Shown: positions 24,961 through 38,066, counted from the first letter of the stretch. The stretch: 60,735 nucleotides of DNA from Copromyces sp. CBS 386.78 (GCA_030685235.1 MU839267.1:1-60735); one strand, 5' to 3'. Made by a program: numbers and translations. Notes: generated by a model from the sequence alone, not told the origin.

Positions 24961-26216
24961 AGATCTGAAGTAATTACGGGCGATATAATTTTATTAGTTA
25001 TAATAGTAGTAAAAGCCCTTTTCCTTTCGTTCCTTAAAAACTTCAGGGTCGAATATAATAAACAAATTTATAAAATTAAGATTTATTTAATTTCCTCTTT
25101 AATTTATAGGTTTATCGGCTATAATAGAAAGGGCCGTTATAGTATTTTTAGAGGAGGAGCCTAAATTTTTAAAAATACCCGCGATTATTTTATTATAATA
25201 GTCGGCGTCCTTTAACTTCCGGTTGACCTTCCTTACAAATTTTAATTATATAGTATAATTATCGTCTTCGGGGAAATCTTAAAAGATTAGGGTACTTCGA
25301 AGCTATTTATTAAATTTATTATAAAGGTAATAAACCTTTATTATATCGTTAAATTTATATTTATCTATAAATTTTGTAAATTTGATTTTAAAATATAAAA
25401 ATAAAATACTACTTTAATAGAAATTAATAAAGCGTTTATTAATATTTAGCTTAATATTAATATTATTATATTAATTTATAAAATATATAAAAAAAATTTC
25501 GCCGGTCGCCTATAGTTATTTTCTAAGCTCTCTAGGGAATTCTATAAATTTCTTTAGGCCGTTATCTAATATTAAACGTAGGTTTAGTCCCAATTAGAAT
25601 ATTGCGCGTACGATTTTAACTTATTCTATAAGGAAATAGAAGGCGTTAAATTCTTATACGGTCTTAATTTAGTTCTATTATAATTAGAAAACGTTATAAT
25701 ATTTAGTATTATCCTTATCCTTCCTAGTAAAAATTAGGAAGTTTTCGATAATATATTTAAAGGGCCGGGAAACGGTTATTGTAGCCTCTTCGGGGGCGTT
25801 AAAGGTTTTTAATATATTAAAGGGGGTTATAGCGGATATAATTATAATTTATTATTATAGAATTATAATTATACGTCGTACTATATTCTATTTCTCTACT
25901 ATAATATTATAATTTATAATAACTATTATAAATACTTTTTTTAATAATTCAATAATAAATTTAAAGGTTGGCTATCGGGTAATAATTTTAACGAAAACCT
26001 TGTAATTTCGAAAAACTAAACATAACCGAATATTTTCCGTAAGGCCGTTTACGAAATCCCGGATACCGCGAATAATATTAACGAATTAAAGAAGGGCTAT
26101 TTAATAAATTTTAATATTGGGAATTAAGTTTTCGGTAAAAACGTCGAAAAATTCCCTAAGGTCGAATAAATTGGAAGAATCGTTTAATAAGCTAATTTTT
26201 TATTCCGTTTCTTAAA
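24960..26216 (-). pseudogene. R2a Gag with zinc-knuckle remnant, RIP-broken
   Basis: On the minus strand, 24970-25008 reads YYYN**NYIARNY. Reversing G-to-A changes only at the metal-ligand positions gives the spacing CX2CX4HX4C with 'HIARNC', the retroviral-type zinc knuckle near the Gag C-terminus. A basic Lys/Arg-rich run follows (coded around 24880-24930). Gag would package element RNA. R2b has the same site near 51761-51800. Confidence 0.72.
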
Positions 26217-26996
26217 GAGAAAGTCTATTCGCACGGTTACAATTGTCTATTTGAACGGTAATCCACTTTTTCCCTTATATATATCTCTAACCCTGCTATC
26301 CCCTCCCCGCCAGCACTAGTCTCGCTCGTACCGCGACCGCCAAGCTCCCAGATTATAGCCTATTATACTCCTTATACAACATACGTATCGCTGACAGCCG
26401 TGACAATCGCTGACAGCCGTAACAGCCGTAACAATCGCTAACAGCCAATCGCTAACAGGCGTAACAATCGCTAACAGCCGTAACAGCCGTAACAATCACT
26501 AACAGCCGTAACAATCGCTAACAGGCATAACAATCGCTGACAGCCGTGATAGCCGTGACAATCGCTGACAGCCGTAACAATCGTTGACAGCCGTAATAAT
26601 TACTAACAGGCGTGACAATCGCTAACAGCCAATCGCTGACAGCCGTAACAATCGCTAATAGGCATAACAATCGCTAATAGCCGTAATAGCCGTAATAATC
26701 GCTAATAAGCGTAATAATCGCTAACAGTTGTAACAATCGCTAATAGCCGTAACAATCGCTAATAGCTGTAACAATCGCTGACAGCCAATTGCTGATAGGC
26801 GTAATAATTGCTAATAGCCGTAACAGTCGTAACAATCGCTGACAGCCGTGACAATCGCTGATAGCTAATCGCTGGGCGAAATTTTCGAAAGAATACATGT
26901 GACATCTGTGGCCGCGCGAGGGTTAGGGATATGTGTGAAGGAAAAAGTGGATTACCGTTCAAATAGACAATTGTGACCGTGCGAATAGACTTTCTC
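26217..26996. mobile_element. B2: 780-bp TIR DNA transposon carrying a minisatellite
   Basis: Duplications TTCTTAAA (26209-26216) and TTTTTAAA (26997-27004) differ by one C/T. The empty site in R2b is ttcctaaa (52993-53000). The terminal repeats agree over about 57 bp with one mismatch and continue imperfectly to about 80 bp. Motif copies are GTCTATTCGCACGG at offset 7 and GTCTATTTGAACGG at offset 29, at both ends. Just inside the left end, tatatatatctctaaccc faces cacacatatccctaaccc at the right end, so CpA has become TpA on one side only. The centre is the 26390-26870 repeat array. There is no transposase. Confidence 0.9.
26390..26870. repeat. Minisatellite of 24 units of 14, 19 or 28 bp inside B2
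   Basis: The 19-bp unit GCTAACAGCCGTAACAATC alternates with a short 14-bp form (GCTAACAGCCAATC) and a long 28-bp form carrying an extra 9-bp CCGTAACAG block. Unit lengths in order are 19-28-14-19-28-19-19-28-19-19-19-14-19-19-28-19-19-19-19-14-19-28-19-14, which sums to 481 bp. Many units show ACA-to-ATA changes, especially 26590-26780. Confidence 0.85.
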
Positions 26997-27004
26997 TTTT
27001 TAAA

Positions 27005-27377
27005 GGCTTAGAATAACGTAATCCGGTAGCGAGATATTGTTACTACTATTGTTATTATTATTAAAATAATAATTATAATTATTATTATTTTTTATAAAGA
27101 AGTTAATTTATAATATAAGGGGAATTATTACAATATAAAAGCGCAATTAAGGGGGACTGCTGCAATATAAAGGTATAGTTGTTATAATTAGATTACTACT
27201 TTTAGGGTCTAGTTTTAACGAATCCGCGGCTCAACGAGGCGACTCTATATACCGGGGTCCGCGACTCCTACAAAGAGATCCTAATATAGTTCTAGACTAC
27301 GTAGCTTTTCGTTGTACGACTCTAGGGGTTAAAAAGAGATGTGCGTATAAATACGATAGTTTGAAGGTATAATTAAC
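27005..27377. other. R2a 5' untranslated/leader region
   Basis: Sequence between the probable Gag start and the 5' LTR (right side). It contains the empty site for B4 (ataatata, 27110-27117). No readable primer-binding site was recognised after RIP. Confidence 0.5.
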
Positions 27378-27540
27378 TATTACGGTATAAAGGTATAAAG
27401 TAGGTAAAAATATATATAATTATACGAAGGAGTAAGAGGAAAGGTTTAAGGGTACAATTTTAGATTAGTCTTTATAGAGGCTAGTTTGGGAGATTAGTTC
27501 TGTAATAATCTTATAAGTATTATAGAACTAGTACGACTTA
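27378..27540 (-). repeat. R2a right LTR (5' LTR), first 163 bp only
   Basis: Starts tattacggtataaagg and follows the R2 LTR to 'gtacgactta', where it stops. The next base belongs to R1b. About 145 bp of LTR are missing and are not found to the right of R1b. Confidence 0.85.
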
Positions 27541-27541
27541 T

Positions 27542-28106
27542 TAATCTAGAGTGGAAAACACTATACAGGAAGAGAGACTAGCTCCCTACCATAGAAAAAC
27601 TAATTTAATTAACGTAAAGATTATAAGAATTAATACTTTAAAAAGGAGAATAGATCTGCCGTAAAATAGATCCTATCCGTAAAATAAAAATGAAGAGATC
27701 CTTACATATTAACTATCGACTACTTAGAAGAGATTAGAGCTAATACTAAAATATTATACTCTAATAGATCTTCGAAAGAAGTTAAAGGAATAAATTTAAA
27801 CGTTAATCTTTTTAAGAAGGGATTATAAAATAAAGGAAAAATAAATTTAATACGGGAAAACGAATTTAGGATTAAAATTCGAATATATTCTTCTAAGAAA
27901 GAATATTATTTAATTTAAATTACCTATCTCTCTTCCCAAATTTCGAAAGAAATTCCTTCTCCTTTTATTTTTAAAGTTTAAATTTATAATTAATAATACC
28001 TAATTAAGTAATTAATTTGCTCCTATTTATAATAAACTACCCTACTCCCTTAATAACCCTATAATCTTCAATTAAAGAAAAAAATGTAAAAGAATTCCCT
28101 AAATTA
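27542..28106 (-). repeat. R1b left LTR, 565 bp
   Basis: Homologous to 5774-6340 throughout. The inner side reads on minus as a purine tract (aaagagaagt). The outer side abuts the truncated R2a LTR. Confidence 0.8.
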
Positions 28107-31100
28107 AACTTCTCTTTAAATTTATAACAAATCCTCCTTACAAATTTACTAAAAGAAAAAATAGGGTAAATACTATAAACTTATCGCAAAAGTAGCAAAT
28201 TTAATATTAATTTCCCTTCGTCTCTACTTATCTCCTTTCTTACGCTTCTATTCGGCTAACCTTTTCTTCTTTTCCAACTATACTTTATACTTTCGGGTCT
28301 TTACCGTTTTATATTCCTAAATTTATTATTTCGATTTCGCCTAAATACTAATATATAATTGCTTTTAAAACTTTAAAACTAAATTATTCGAGCGTAAAAA
28401 TATTTGAATACTATTTAATATCGAAAGAAGGAGAATATTTATATTCTAATTTATATTTATCCTTCTCAATTTAATTTAGTATATAAAAATTTCTATCCGC
28501 CTTTATTTTTATTAGGAGTATAAAATAATTAGTAAATATCTTTTTAATTATAGTAAATTAAATATCTTTTCTCAATACCTTCTTATAGTTTTCCCTATCC
28601 TTCTTTATTTAAAGGGTAACGGAAGAATTAATCGTATTTAGGAACTAGACGGATTAGAATATACTTTAATACAATAAATAAATTTATATATTTAATAAAT
28701 TCTAAATAAAAGTCTCTTATAAATTATCAACTAACTTTCTCTTAATTAACTATCGTCGTACGGGCTTTTATTATAATTTAATCCAATCGGGGAAATTATA
28801 AAAAGCTTTTAAATCCTTTATTTCTTTAAAACGAATTATCCTACTAATTATTATCGTATAATTATTAAAATATTTTAGCTTACCCTAATACTTCAGCTCG
28901 TCTTTAAATTTAAAAAAATAATAATTTTAAATATAATAATAAAATTATTACTTCGTATCTAATATTATATAATTTCCTTTCTACTATTTAATTTATAAAA
29001 TATTATAAATAATTCTCATCTACTATTAGACTATTATCTTTTCAACCTATTCCTTATTTTTAATCTAATTATATATCCTCTAATAATTACCTTCCTCCTA
29101 TAAATAAAAATATTTACTAGGGTACATAAAATAATTAATTTTTATCCCTTTTCAACTAATTTTAATAAAAAAAATATAAGCAATTTTAAATACTTAGAGA
29201 CTGTAAATCTATTAATAATACTATAGCGGAAAAGACTCGTTAATCTACTATATTTACTTTAGGATCTCTAATAAGCAATTTCCTATTTTATTTATATATA
29301 TATAATTATTTACCGTATATTAGAAATAAATATTCTTTATAATCTCCTTTCGGCCGTTATTGTAAATACTATTGTAATAATACTATTTAAATTCTCCTTA
29401 ATCGAAAACTATTAAACTAAAATAAAATTTATAAATAATAGGGATATATTACTACTTTATTCTTTGGAAATTCTAACGCAATTTTATAAAGGAAGTTGGT
29501 AATTAATTTCTAATAATAATCGGCTATATTTCTAACGGAATATAAATTATATCCTTAAAATTCTTTAAAAATTAAAATAGGGCTGTAATAATTAATATAC
29601 CCTCAATCTAATTTTCTATATTATACGTATACTACAAATTAATAAACCCTACAATAATAAATTCCCAATTTATCGAAAAAGTATCTTCCTTCGTACTATA
29701 ATTTTAAAGGGCTTCGGGCGGATTTTTACTAATTACGCACTAATAAAATACTTTATCTTATAATAGTATAATAACGTTAAAGATAAGAGAATTTTTCGTA
29801 TTAACTTTACTATTTTTAAAAAAGCGGACGAATTTCTAATTGATATTTATATAATAATTTTTAAGTAATTAATTTTCTACGCGAGGGAAATAAACTTTTC
29901 CGAATTTAAATTCTTAAATTAACCAATTCTAAATTTCCTAATTCTAGTATATAAAAACTTCGTAAATAATACGGTAAATATTTTTAGGAAAACTTTAATA
30001 TAAAATATATAGGAATAAAAAATCTTTTAAAATAGGGGTAGTAAGCGAAGAAATAGCGGGTAAAGAAGGTATTATAATAAATTTATTAATAAAAAAATCT
30101 TTAATAAGTAAATTAGGAGGGGTAGAAAAAATATTTAGGGATTTAATATAAATAAATTATTAAAAGTAGAAATTTAGAAGAAGAAATCTAATAAAGGAAG
30201 GCCGTCCTCTTATAAATAATTAATAAACTTTAAAGCTTAATTTCCTTCTTTCTCTAAAGGGGGGCCATAATCTCCTATATAAATATTTTCCTTTCTAAGT
30301 ACCCATCGTATATTGGGTCTTATCCCTAAATAAAATAAAGGAAATAAAGAAAAAATCTTCTTAAAGGGGTTTAAAAAGGAGGGTACTCAAATAGAATTCT
30401 AAAATTGGAACCGTTTATTGAAATACTTCCTAATATAAAATTAGTAGAAGAATACCTTTAATCTTATTTATTAACTTAAATTAATATTTACTTATATTCT
30501 AAATTACTAAACTTTTCTAAAGAAAATATAGGGTAATAATCTTTCATCTAATATTTTTTCTTTCCACTTTATCGTCCCTTTTATAATTAGGGGGAAATTA
30601 GGTAATTAAAACGGGGGAATCTTATATTTAGTTACTTATTTAGTAATACCCTTTTATTAGGTAATAATTATAAATAATTCTTTGTAAAGGGAATTTCTTT
30701 TCTTTTTCTTCCTTTATTCGGGGGTTTAAATCTCCTCTCTAATTATAATAATAATATAAACCGTAAACCGCTCCTTCTATTTCAATACCCTTTCTTCCTT
30801 TACTACTTTAACCAATTATTAAAATCCTTAAATACATAATTAAACTAATTCTTAATCTCTTCTTAATTAGCGCGCGCTAACTAAATATAAAAGGATCCTC
30901 AATTCCCACCTCTTTCCTAATTTTTTTTTTTTTTTTTTTCTATAATTTATATTACTATTATCGTCTTACCCAAACTCTTTCTCACATTAGCACAATATCT
31001 TCATCCTCAACTTCTTTTTCGCCTTTTATAATTAACCCTATTTAAACTACAATTTATACTAATTTCCCACCTCTTTCTACCTTTAATATAATTCTATAGC

Positions 31101-34050
31101 CTCGTTAAAGTATTAAAGAATTATAAATAAATATCTATAATTATTTAATTATATTTAAAAATTCGATTCCCGTTCCCTAATTTCTTCTAAACATAATAGA
31201 CTAAGTTCGCTACACAAATAAATATCCCGATAACAAATAATAAATTTTCTTTAAAGTCTATATCGATTTTAACCGTTACCTATTTATCCTTATAAATAGC
31301 TTTTAAAATATTCTATACGCCGCGATCTACTTTACCTTCGTAAAATACGTAAAGATCTATACCCTTTATATATTATAAATTATAAACTTACTCTACTTAT
31401 AATAGAAATTACCTAAAAATATCATTCTCTTTTCGCATTTCATCAAAAATTTTAATATATTTATTAAATATTAAAAAAGAGAAACGCTATCTGCACCGCC
31501 GCAAAACGCTATCTGCACCGCTGTCCAAAACTTTAATAAAGTATAACTCGGGCAAATAGTAAGCTCCAAATATAAATGTAGTATTTTTGAGTTCGGTAAG
31601 GTTCTCTCTACTATAATGTATTTACTAACCCTTCCACCGCCTCTCCTATCTACTATTTTAGAAAATATAAGAAATTCTCAAATAAAACTTTCTTTTTCTT
31701 AAACTATTAGTAGGTTCAAAGGCTGCGGTAATATTTAAGAGTTGACTTTGACACTATTAAATAGAGTAGAAAATTACAAAAATTCCAAGCCTACTTTGAG
31801 GCTATAGACCCTTATTTTGGTAGAATCACTTTAGATTTTATTTTTGGACAGCGGTGCAGATAGCGTTTGGCAGCGGTGCAGATAGCGTTTCTCTTAAAAA
31901 ATTATTTTAAAGGTGGTAAAAAGTATTTTCAATAAGAAATTTTATAACTTAATTTTTATTAAAAAGAAAAGTAACTAGTTTTAAAGGTATTACAATTCTC
32001 TATTAAACTTTAAAAAAGAATATATCCTAATATTAATAATTTAAACGTTTAAATAAAAATAAATAACCAAATCGGGTACTAATCTCTACTTCCTTTACTA
32101 ACTATATTTTTCTTTTAAAAACCGAATTACTTACACTTATTATATCGCTTATTTTTAAAAGACTTTTACATCAATCTATACTAATAAATAGTAATAGGAA
32201 ACTCCGCTTATATAAATTCCTTTTATTAAATATATTTCTATAAATCGGAATATTAAAAGGGAGATCTATATTAATTACTATTAATATATTAAAAAAGCTA
32301 TCGATTATATTATTTCCTAAAAATTCCTTAAAACCTTCAAAACTTTTAACTAATATTATAAGGATTTCTATAATAAAGAATATAATCTCCTACTTAAAAA
32401 TAAGAGCAGAAGTTTTCTAATATCAATTGAAAATTTAATTCCTTCTTAATAATTTTATTATTCTAATCCCATTCCTTAAAATCCCGTATAATAATTTAAA
32501 TATATTTAATATAAAGCGGAAGTTTTAGGGTTAAAGGGGAAAGGCTTAAATATTAGGGGTACTAAAATAAATAATAAATTCGGGAATACGAAACCACTTC
32601 CTTCACTTATACTAATTAAAAAAGAGGTTATTCTTAATAAAAATAAAGATAATTAATTAATTTAGAAGCATCTTCATTCCTCTCATAATATTTAATATAT
32701 TCCTAACTAATAATTTCAAATTTAGGATAAAAGTCGTTAATCGCTTTTAAGGAAGAGGAAATCTTACGAAAAAAAAAATTCGAAGCGGAGTAATTGTATT
32801 AATATTTTTCGAAGGGGAATAAAAAAAAGTAACAGTAATTTAACAAATAAAAAATAATATTATATAGTATATTCCTCAATATACTTCCCTTAGTACAAAT
32901 CTCTACGTAATAATAACACTCCTTATTTCATAATATATCTTCCCTTCGAAAGCGGCTAAAGCCTAAAATACCGCTTTCATACAAAACAAAAACTCTAGCA
33001 ACAGAAATAGTAAAAAATATAAAAAAAAAAAAAATTAAAAAAAAAATAATAAAAATAAAGAGTAGTAAAACGTAAATATATTTAAAAAAACAGGAATAAA
33101 ACTACTATCCTTCGCGGGTACTACGCTCCAAGAGTAGAAATTTCTTCTTAAACGCCTAACCAAAATTATTAAAACACCGGGAAGTAATTTATAGCGAATT
33201 AATTACTAGAAAATATTATTCGTTTAAATAACCTTACTAATATTTTTATCAATCTAACATTTAATTCTACGCATATAAATTATTAGCAATAGAATAATTA
33301 AAAATAATTTTACGTAATCTCGTCATTTCTCTTCTCAGGAAAGGCAAAAATTAGAAATCGGCCCCTAATACTTTATACTCAATTAAATAATCCTAAATCT
33401 AATAATCTCAAATAGTATAAAAAACTAAAAAAGCAAATCGTATCGTTTCCTTCGCTAAGCATTAATATTCTATTACACTATCCTAATAATTAATTATAAC
33501 TCTAAATAGCCTAAAAACATTATCTTCTTTAAGAAAAATAATAAAAAATCGGGTATTTCTCTTCCTTTAATCCAAGACCTCCTAATAAGGTAATTAATAA
33601 CAAACTATTCAACTAAAAAGGCAAAATCTTCTAATATTTAAATAGTCTTCCCAATAGCTTTAGGTAACCCTTAATAATAATTCTTAATTCTAATAATTTA
33701 AATTACCTTCGCAAATAACGAAACTTATACTATATTTAATTAAAAAATATAAAGAAGTATCTACTAAGCCAAAATACTAGTAGTACAAATAAAGTAGCCT
33801 TAAAAACGGTTTCTAAACAATAGAAATAGCTAACAAAAAAATAAATCTTCCTTAAGAAGAATCTTCCTTAGAAAAGTAGCCCAAATAAATCTCCTCCTTT
33901 CTAAAGCCTTACAAAACAAATTATTCTTTAAACCAAAAATAATAATTATATTTAAATAATACGCCAATTTCTTAATCGTATATTCCAAACCTACTCCTAC
34001 CCAAATTTATAATTCCCTAAAAGCCTTCAACATATTAAGGCGGGAAATAA
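28107..34050. other. R1b extra region between pol and 3' LTR
   Basis: Homologous to 6341-12200 of R1a, including B3 as the only insertion. A T-rich homopolymer run lies near 30919-30940. No recognised domain. Conservation of the whole stretch in both copies shows it is part of R1. Confidence 0.55.
31479..31893. mobile_element. B3: 415-bp non-autonomous TIR DNA transposon, class 2 termini
   Basis: Perfect 8-bp duplication TTAAAAAA (31471-31478, 31894-31901). R1a has the empty site ttagggga (9679-9686). Both duplications carry the A-rich form, so the target was already RIP-mutated when B3 arrived. Termini are GAGAAA, then CGCTATCTGCACCG at offsets 7 and 29, at both ends. Length and interior match B1, but all four terminal motifs are of a different type. 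Not RIP-mutated, no coding capacity. Confidence 0.92.
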
Positions 34051-37000
34051 ATCGGAAATTTTTATATTATAGAATTAACAGGGACTTCCTTTTACTAGAA
34101 CTTTCAAACGAAAAAGACAAAAAAAATAAATAAAAAAATATAAATTCAGATTAAAATAGTAGGGGGAAGAAATAAAAGGATATATCTTTAATACGTAGGG
34201 ATAGGGAGGAAATTGGGGAGGGAAAAAGCAGAAAATAAAAAAATAAAAAATAAAAAAAGGAATAAAAAAATATCGGATTAAAAATCTCGGTCGGAATATA
34301 AATCTCCTCATTATCTATAGTATTTTATAAAGCTCTATTAAGTATTATATTCGGAATCCATTCCTCTACTAAAATTCTTCCTCCTCTTCTTCGGGGTCTA
34401 CTTTTTCCTAATTACCCAATAATTTAATATTCGGCAGGGAAATTTCTAAACGCTAATTCTATTTTACTACTTTTACCTTTTATACTTTAATATAAAATCT
34501 TATTACTTACTATAATTTAAATACTATCCTTTCTTCGTCTAAATTAATACCTAAATCTCACTATCCTATTTCCTCTAATATTACTCCGTTATTAAATAAC
34601 TTAAAATCTCTTTATCCTCCCTCGAAATTAATCTAATCTAATAGAACCTCAAGCTCGTTTACCACCAATATTATACCATTCCTTATAATAACTTCTTAAT
34701 CCTCTAAAAATTAACCGGCTTATTAATCTCTACGCTATCGAAAGTCCTAACGTAGTAAATATTACCTAAAATTCGGCGGATACAATACAGACTTCTCTAC
34801 CCGGTAAATTAACTTCCTACTAGAATTTATATTAATATATTAGATACTATCGTAAATTAATACCAAATTTCCCTCTTCGATTTAACTATTCAAAAATCTT
34901 ATCCTTCGCTAATTATACCTATTATAATAATTAATAACCTTCTCTCTTACTACTACAACCTTTTCGGCTACCTAAATAAAATAATATTTAATATCTATAT
35001 ATATAATAGCTACAATAAAAATCAACTCCTCTCTTATTATACACTTATTATCGTTTTCCCAATTTACTACTCTCTAAGAAAATAAATTAAATTTAATAGG
35101 GGTAATTAAGTTATAATTATAAATAAATTAAAAAATAATATATCCGTAATTACCTCTTACTATTATATAATCGGTAAAGAAAACGTAAAGTAAGTACATC
35201 TTCTAATTAACGTTATTCCTATCGATTATTTTAATTAAGGAGGTAGCGATAGTCGAATATCCTTATTCGTTTAATCTATTCGTCTTTAAATTATAAAGGG
35301 CAATAATATACCTTAAAATCCCTAATAAATTAATTATTTCTTTAAATACTCCTATAAACTCTAAGTTACCATTTAGTAAAATAGAAATAAGAAATCCCCA
35401 ACGGAAAAAAACTAATTTAAAGAACCTCCAAACGTTCTCTACTTTAATATTAAATAGAATAATAACTTCTACGTAACTAATAAAATTATTTCTAACTTCT
35501 AATAAAAGTACTCTCTTTCTACTTATACCGGATATAAATTAAATATTAAAAATCTACCTTCCTATAAATTAAATATTAGAAAATATTTATTAATATCTAT
35601 TTTCGAACCTCTTAGAATTATATTTTAATAAGCTAAGCAAGAGCAAATTAATTCCTTAACGTCGGTATATATACCTTTCTAATAATAATATTCAATAATA
35701 TAATAATATATCCCTTCCCTTCCTTAATAACCTACTTCATCGTAATAACGAAATATAATTTACTTATATTCCGTAAAATTATTAATTAACTTCTATAGAA
35801 ATTGCGAAGGATTCGTCGGTCGTAATTAGAAAATTCCTTCGGAAATAAAATACTTTATAATATTATTATAGAATTAATATCTAAAAATAAATCCCTTTAA
35901 ACAACTAAGAACTTTATATATTATTAAATAAATAGAAATCTCGTAAGAAAAGTCTAATTAATTTCCTTTAAAAATAAATTCTAAAATATTAATATAAATA
36001 ACGAAAATAAAATAAATTTACACATCTACGAAATTATTAATATCTATTTCGTACTCCTTCTTATAAAGATTAAAAGGCCCTAGAAATTTATAAAACAAAT
36101 TATCGGCAATTATATTCTTATTTCTAAAAATATACTTAATTTCGAAATCGAAAATTTTGATCTACGCAATCTATTTTATTAATAAGGCACCAAGCACGTT
36201 ACTAATAATACTATTAAATTAATATACAAGGACTATAGCGTTTATTTTAATAATAAAACGAATACCGAATAAATATCTTCGTAAACGTTTAAAAATATAG
36301 AAGAAACTTCAAAACTCTTTCTTAATAATATTATATCGCTTTTTAACCTCTAACTAAATCCCGCTTTTGAACCTATAAAGGTATCTCTTATTATTAGGGC
36401 TAATCTACTTTAATATTACTCCCCATCCTTCAATTAAAACATTAACTATAAAGTAAATTATACTATACTTCGGATCGTCGTAAACGAGAATTACTAAAAT
36501 TAGGGCAGTAATTACAAAGTACTAAAAGTACTCTATTATAAATTATTCATTCTTAATCTAAATCTATTCGACTCCCTTTTTCATTAACGTATAAAGGAGG
36601 ATTATAATAATATTAAAATTCTTAATTTAAATCCTATAATATCCAATAATTCTAATAAAAGCTCTAACCTACTTAACCTCTTTACCTTTCCTATCCGGTC
36701 AATATTCGTAATAAGTCTACTCATTAATTTTTATAACCTTATCTTTATTTAAAGATCTCCCGTTAAGACTATAAAAATATCCTACAAATATAATTTCGTT
36801 TTAATACTAATTAGACTTAATAATTATAATAATTCCTCCAGCTAATTCTACATTAAATAAAACTTTATTAATATTAATTAAATATTCCAAAACGTATTTC
36901 CTAATTCCCTTTATATTAATTTCCTCCTTATTATAATTTATTTAAAAGCCTTTAATATAAATATCGTTAAAATAAGGTTAATAAATATTAGGAATTAAAT

Positions 37001-37337
37001 TGTAAAGTATTCTAATTATTACCCTTATAAACTAAGTAATAAAATTAGTACTTCCTTAAAATAAAATTATTATCCTAAAGTAACCAAAAGGTATAGAAAA
37101 AATAATAATATCCCTATTAATCTCTTCGAAAAGGATTTAATTATAGCTAGAAAAAAGATCGAATAGAGAGATCATCTTATAACCTCTAAAACCTTCATTA
37201 AATTCTTTATAATTTAGGAATAAATTTACATTTTTCAAAATAACCTAATTAATCTTCTAAACGTTATTAATTAAACGTATACCTCTATCCTTCTTAATAA
37301 TAAAAAACCAATTATTTTAATAAATAACGTAATTTTC
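34050..37337 (-). pseudogene. R1b pol (integrase and RT), RIP-broken
   Basis: Colinear with 12.1-15.15 kb of R1a. The catalytic RT box (minus strand, about 36957-36980) reads PYFNDIYI. This copy keeps one Asp codon that R1a lost, so the two copies were mutated independently. The integrase block with the 'Y-N-S-K' stretch lies near 35278-35330. The open minus-strand stretch at 34075-34311 is low-complexity (Phe/Tyr-rich) and not a gene. Confidence 0.7.
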
Positions 37338-37351
37338 TTCGAAAATTCCCT

Positions 37352-38066
37352 AAGGAAGGTTGAAGGCGGGGTTGGAAGTCAATACCTAGACAAGGGCTTG
37401 GAGCTCGGGCGCCGGGGAAGAGGGGGGCGCAGGGGAGCGGGCGAGCTTAGGGGACGGGGAATCCATTATACGGACAAGGTCGACACCGCGCTCAGCGGTA
37501 CCGCAGTTAATACGAATCGCGAAGCTTAGGGGGTTGGATGTACGGCCGGGAGGACGGTCGGGAATACGGCTAGTAGAAGAAAATACTATCTTAAAAACTA
37601 ATTAAATAGGGAAGAAGGGAAAACTCGAAAGATAGCGGCGGGGAGGAGTTTTTATATAGAAGGAAAGGAGGGGCCCTTATATTTATATAAACCTTAGTAG
37701 AATTGTAGGAGTTTAGGGGATAATAACGAAGTGGGAGTAAAGGTAAATAATAAGAAAGGACGATTGTTATAAGCGGTTTGGGAGGAAGGAGCGGCGTATA
37801 AAAATAGTATCTCAATTATTCTAGTATTAGATCGAAGGCGGTAGAGGGGAAGTAACTTGTTTATTAAAGCGGTAGGTAAGTACTATTATAAATAGAATCG
37901 AAATAGAGTAAGCGCGATTCATTCGCAATCGAAAGGAGCTGGCGGTTTTTATCCGACGGCGCTTATTGCCGTACAATTTCCTCTAGAGAACCAAGAGAAG
38001 TACCCCATACCAATAAGGCGCTATAAATAAGTAGCATAGGGAATAAGACTATTATTATTATTATTA
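37352..38066 (+). mobile_element. 715-bp retroposon with (ATT)n tail (non-LTR type)
   Basis: Flanked by a perfect 14-bp duplication TTCGAAAATTCCCT (37338-37351 and 38067-38080); R1a has one copy (15149-15162). The plus-strand 3' end is a short ATT repeat (38051-38066), and there are no terminal inverted repeats. A long variable duplication with a simple 3' tail is typical of LINE-driven insertion. The 5' part is very G-rich (37396-37455). Base composition is normal, so it was spared by RIP. I found no tRNA-type A/B boxes and no endonuclease/RT motif, so it is either a 5'-truncated LINE or a SINE of unknown origin. Confidence 0.82.

Larger units (their letters stand above)
18645..27540 (-). 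mobile_element. R2a: Ty3/Gypsy LTR retrotransposon with three later insertions, right LTR truncated
   Basis: Begins with a complete 308-bp LTR and continues colinear with R2b (46514-54128). Domains read on the minus strand run, left to right, integrase, RNase H, RT and Gag zinc knuckle. Three later insertions are DNA transposon B1 (20581), a solo LTR (23228) and transposon B2 (26217). Without them and their duplications the copy is 7023 bp. Adding the 145 bp missing from the right LTR gives 7168 bp, the same as R2b without B4. The right LTR stops at 27540, where R1b begins. The left flank is ATCGG (18640-18644). Confidence 0.88.

Noticed and set aside
26390..26870. CRISPR-like repeat array
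   Set aside because: Repeat units are contiguous, vary in length (14, 19, 28 bp) and have no unique spacers. The array is inside a eukaryotic DNA transposon.
37352..38066. tRNA-derived SINE
   Set aside because: No convincing A-box or B-box promoter sequence was found in the 5' part; only the tail and duplication support retroposition.
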